Source of the DNA: Bacillota bacterium
GTDB taxonomy: Bacteria; Bacillota; Clostridia; Christensenellales; Aristaeellaceae
Length of the DNA: 8,330 nt
NCBI GenBank assembly: GCA_023458835.1
Contig: JAEWWY010000372.1
Coordinates: forward strand, 1-8,330
Direction of reading: 5' to 3'
The stretch's first letter is position 1, and each line of letters opens with the position of its first letter. Of this stretch, positions 6,878 through 8,330 are shown in pieces. The position numbers and the translations under genes were made by a program. The notes below the pieces were generated by a model. It did no database searches, had not been told where the DNA came from, and saw only the letters and a list, made by a program, of their open reading frames with translations.

Positions 6878-6922
6878 CGGCCCGCCCGGGGCAGGGTTTC
6901 ATGCCCTTATACAGGCGGGCCG
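6878..6922 (-). other. Intercistronic RNA hairpin just past the binding-protein gene
   Basis: A perfect 9-bp GC-rich stem (CGGCCCGCC, 6878-6886, with 6914-6922) encloses a second 5-bp stem (6889-6893 with 6902-6906) and an 8-nt loop. It lies 21 nt after the stop codon of the binding-protein gene and has no T-run after it, so it fits mRNA stabilisation better than termination. Hairpins in this place are known from malE-malF and similar operons, where the binding protein must greatly exceed the permeases. Confidence 0.65.
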
Positions 6923-6943
6923 ATTAATGCGGCTGGTTATCGC

Positions 6944-8179
6944 TTACTGGTTGTATAGCTTGCTGATGGCATCGCCGAAAGCGGTTACGAAGCTGTCAAT
7001 ATTCTTGTCCACGTACAACTGCTGTCCGGCGAAGCGCATTTCCTCACGCAGGCCGGTGGGCCAGAAATTGACCTGGGTCAGGAACATCTGGCCTTTGTCC
7101 ATCAGTTCCTTCATGTACATGTGCTGGGTTTTGTCATAGGTGACGCCCTTGACCATGTTCACATTGCCGTCCAGCTCATAGTACTTTTGCGCAACTTCGG
7201 TGCGGGAGAGATACTCAATGAATTTCAAGGCCTGTTCGGGATGCTTGCAGGCGGTGGAGACGGAGAAGGAGGTGTCAATATTTACCGGCACCAGAATCTC
7301 CTCACACAAAGGGGAGGGGATGGGGATCAGCTTGACGGCGACGTCCGGATTGGAGGCCTGCATGGTGGAAAGCATCCAGGTGCCGGAGAACATCATGGCC
7401 GCTTTGCCGTTCACCAGGTCCGCCACGGCGGATTCATAATCCAGGCCCAGGGGATCGGCGGTGCTGTACTGGGCGACATCCAGGCAGAGCTGGGCGAAGC
7501 CACGGATGGTTTTGGAATCCTCCACCTTCATTTCGCCCGCGGCGATCTTGGCAAACTCCTCGTCGGAATTGGGGTTCAGCACGCCGATGGTGCGTTCCAG
7601 GCGCTGGGCAATATTGCCTACATCCTTGTTGGGCAGGGCAAAGGCATCGTAGCCGTTTTCTTTCAGGGCTTTGCAAACATCCAGCAGCTCCTGATAAGTG
7701 GCGGGCTCCTTGAGGCCAAGCTTTTCAAAGATATCGGTGCGGTAATAGATGCCATAGCTGCTGAGCGTCATGGGCAGGGCATACTGCTTGCCATTATACG
7801 CGGCCATGTTCAGCATGGCATCGGCCACATTGCCCAGGAAAGGCTGCTCCGTAAGGTCAGCCATCAGCCCGTCGTCAAACATGACCTTGAAGCTGTCCTC
7901 GGCAGGATACACGTTCAGGATGTCGGGGATCTCGTTGGTGGCGATGCGGGTGGAAAGCACGGTGCGGGCATCGGCCACAGAGGTCAGCGTGACCTTGATA
8001 TCGGGGTTCTCCGCCATAAAGCCGGCGATGATCTCTTCCATGACGGGCACGGTCTCGGGCTTCAGGGAGAAGAACTCCAGCTCCACCGGGGCCGCGGCGC
8101 CCAGCGCGCCGGTGCCAAGCGGTGTGAAAAGGGCCGTGAGCAGGCAAAGGGTCAAGATGAGGGCTTTGATTCGTTTCAT
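6944..8179 (-). CDS. Extracellular sugar-binding protein of an ABC importer (family 1 solute-binding protein)
   Basis: Captures the sugar outside the membrane and delivers it to the two permeases encoded downstream; 411 residues, normal for the family. A signal peptide is clear (MKRIK then a hydrophobic core about residues 6-21). Its likely cleavage is after Gly27 (ALG-A), giving a mature start AAAPVELEFF. Mature features typical of the family are AGFMAENPDIKVT, the hinge region EIPDILNVYPAED, LSSYGIYYRTDIFEKLG, GKAAMMFSGTWMLS and HPEQALKFIEYLS. The start is ATG 8179, with AAGGAGG ending 6 nt before it; the frame stays open to 8320, but that extension contains the promoter. There is no usable lipobox: the only cysteine near the N-terminus (Cys12) sits in the hydrophobic core with Leu before it. 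It is first in the operon and probably the most highly expressed gene. Confidence 0.94.
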   Translation of the reverse strand: MKRIKALILTLCLLTALFTPLGTGALGAAAPVELEFFSLKPETVPVMEEIIAGFMAENPDIKVTLTSVADARTVLSTRIATNEIPDILNVYPAEDSFKVMFDDGLMADLTEQPFLGNVADAMLNMAAYNGKQYALPMTLSSYGIYYRTDIFEKLGLKEPATYQELLDVCKALKENGYDAFALPNKDVGNIAQRLERTIGVLNPNSDEEFAKIAAGEMKVEDSKTIRGFAQLCLDVAQYSTADPLGLDYESAVADLVNGKAAMMFSGTWMLSTMQASNPDVAVKLIPIPSPLCEEILVPVNIDTSFSVSTACKHPEQALKFIEYLSRTEVAQKYYELDGNVNMVKGVTYDKTQHMYMKELMDKGQMFLTQVNFWPTGLREEMRFAGQQLYVDKNIDSFVTAFGDAISKLYNQ

Positions 8180-8202
8180 GGTATTCCTCCTTATGCATTT
8201 TT

Positions 8203-8225
8203 CAATACCCGGGCCGCCGGTATTG
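8203..8225 (-). promoter_or_regulatory. Inverted repeat at the start of the importer leader
   Basis: CAATACC (8203-8209) and GGTATTG (8219-8225) are perfect 7-bp arms. An alternative fold with one bulged base extends through CCGG/CCGG to 9 bp and a GCCG loop. It covers roughly +5 to +27 of the predicted transcript and ends 10 nt before the ribosome binding site. It could be an operator for a repressor or a 5' stabilising hairpin; the sequence alone does not decide. Confidence 0.45.
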
Positions 8226-8236
8226 CAACTATTCTG

Positions 8237-8265
8237 ATTATAGCAGTTCGCTCCATTTGAAAAAA
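8237..8265 (-). promoter_or_regulatory. Extended -10 promoter of the importer operon
   Basis: A perfect TATAAT at 8242-8237, preceded directly by TGC (8245-8243), forms a full extended -10. At 17-nt spacing the -35 position holds only TTTTTT (8265-8260), far from consensus. This is usual for promoters that rely on the extended -10 or on an activator. The predicted start is near 8230, about 50 nt before the ATG. Confidence 0.7.
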
Positions 8266-8286
8266 TTGCGCTATCAAACTTTTTAT

Positions 8287-8300
8287 TGTGATTTCTCACA
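8287..8300. promoter_or_regulatory. Possible activator site: TGTGA-N4-TCACA inverted repeat
   Basis: Perfect 5-bp arms TGTGA (8287-8291) and TCACA (8296-8300) are separated by 4 bases and centred about 63 bp upstream of the predicted transcription start. The arms equal those of the CRP consensus, but CRP sites have a 6-base spacer. The site is well placed for an activator such as the response regulator encoded here or a global regulator. The role is inferred. Confidence 0.35.
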
Positions 8301-8330
8301 TCTTGCTTTTTTGCCTTCAAAGGGATAAAG

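Noticed and set aside
7121..8260. Plus-strand open frame (379 residues) opposite the binding-protein gene
   Set aside because: The product is rich in Gly/His/Gln low-complexity sequence typical of antisense frames, and it runs through the promoter and leader hairpin of the real gene.
8180..8320. N-terminal extension of the binding protein by 47 residues
   Set aside because: The extension contains the TATAAT promoter and leader hairpin, would bury the signal peptide, and ATG 8179 has a strong ribosome binding site.

Overview
The window is an 8.3 kb piece of a bacterial chromosome of fairly high GC (estimated by eye at mid-to-upper 50s percent) in which every supported gene lies on the minus strand. 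Strong AGGAGG-type ribosome binding sites, a YesM/YesN-type two-component pair and a CUT1 sugar importer without its own ATPase in view all point to a Gram-positive-lineage, Clostridia-like carbohydrate user. That assignment is inference; the window contains no rRNA or marker gene.

In transcription order (right to left) the layout is as follows. First comes a regulatory block at 8203-8300 with an extended -10 promoter, an upstream inverted repeat and a leader hairpin. Next is the gene for an extracellular solute-binding protein (8179-6944). A gap of about 200 nt follows, holding two strong RNA hairpins. Two ABC permeases come next (6744-5830 and 5824-4991), then a PhnP-like metallo-beta-lactamase-fold hydrolase (4962-4135). 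A separate consensus promoter (4113-4084) sits between the hydrolase and a sensor histidine kinase (4047-2215), which is followed by an AraC-type response regulator (2186-657) and a hairpin terminator (631-607). A second extended -10 promoter (575-546) with an odd palindrome downstream leads into the first 146 residues of a large protein that runs off the left edge.

Taken together this looks like a self-contained oligosaccharide uptake locus. The kinase probably senses an extracellular sugar or a ligand-loaded binding protein, the response regulator activates transcription, and the binding protein with its two permeases imports the sugar using an ATPase encoded elsewhere. The MBL hydrolase and the truncated left-hand protein (possibly a carbohydrate-active enzyme) may act on the imported substrate or a derivative. 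The substrate cannot be read from the sequence.

The most informative points are four starts that differ from the longest open frame, each supported by a ribosome binding site or promoter; the PhnP-like zinc-ligand set in a sugar-transport operon; the binding protein's lack of a lipobox; and several inverted repeats that no gene explains.
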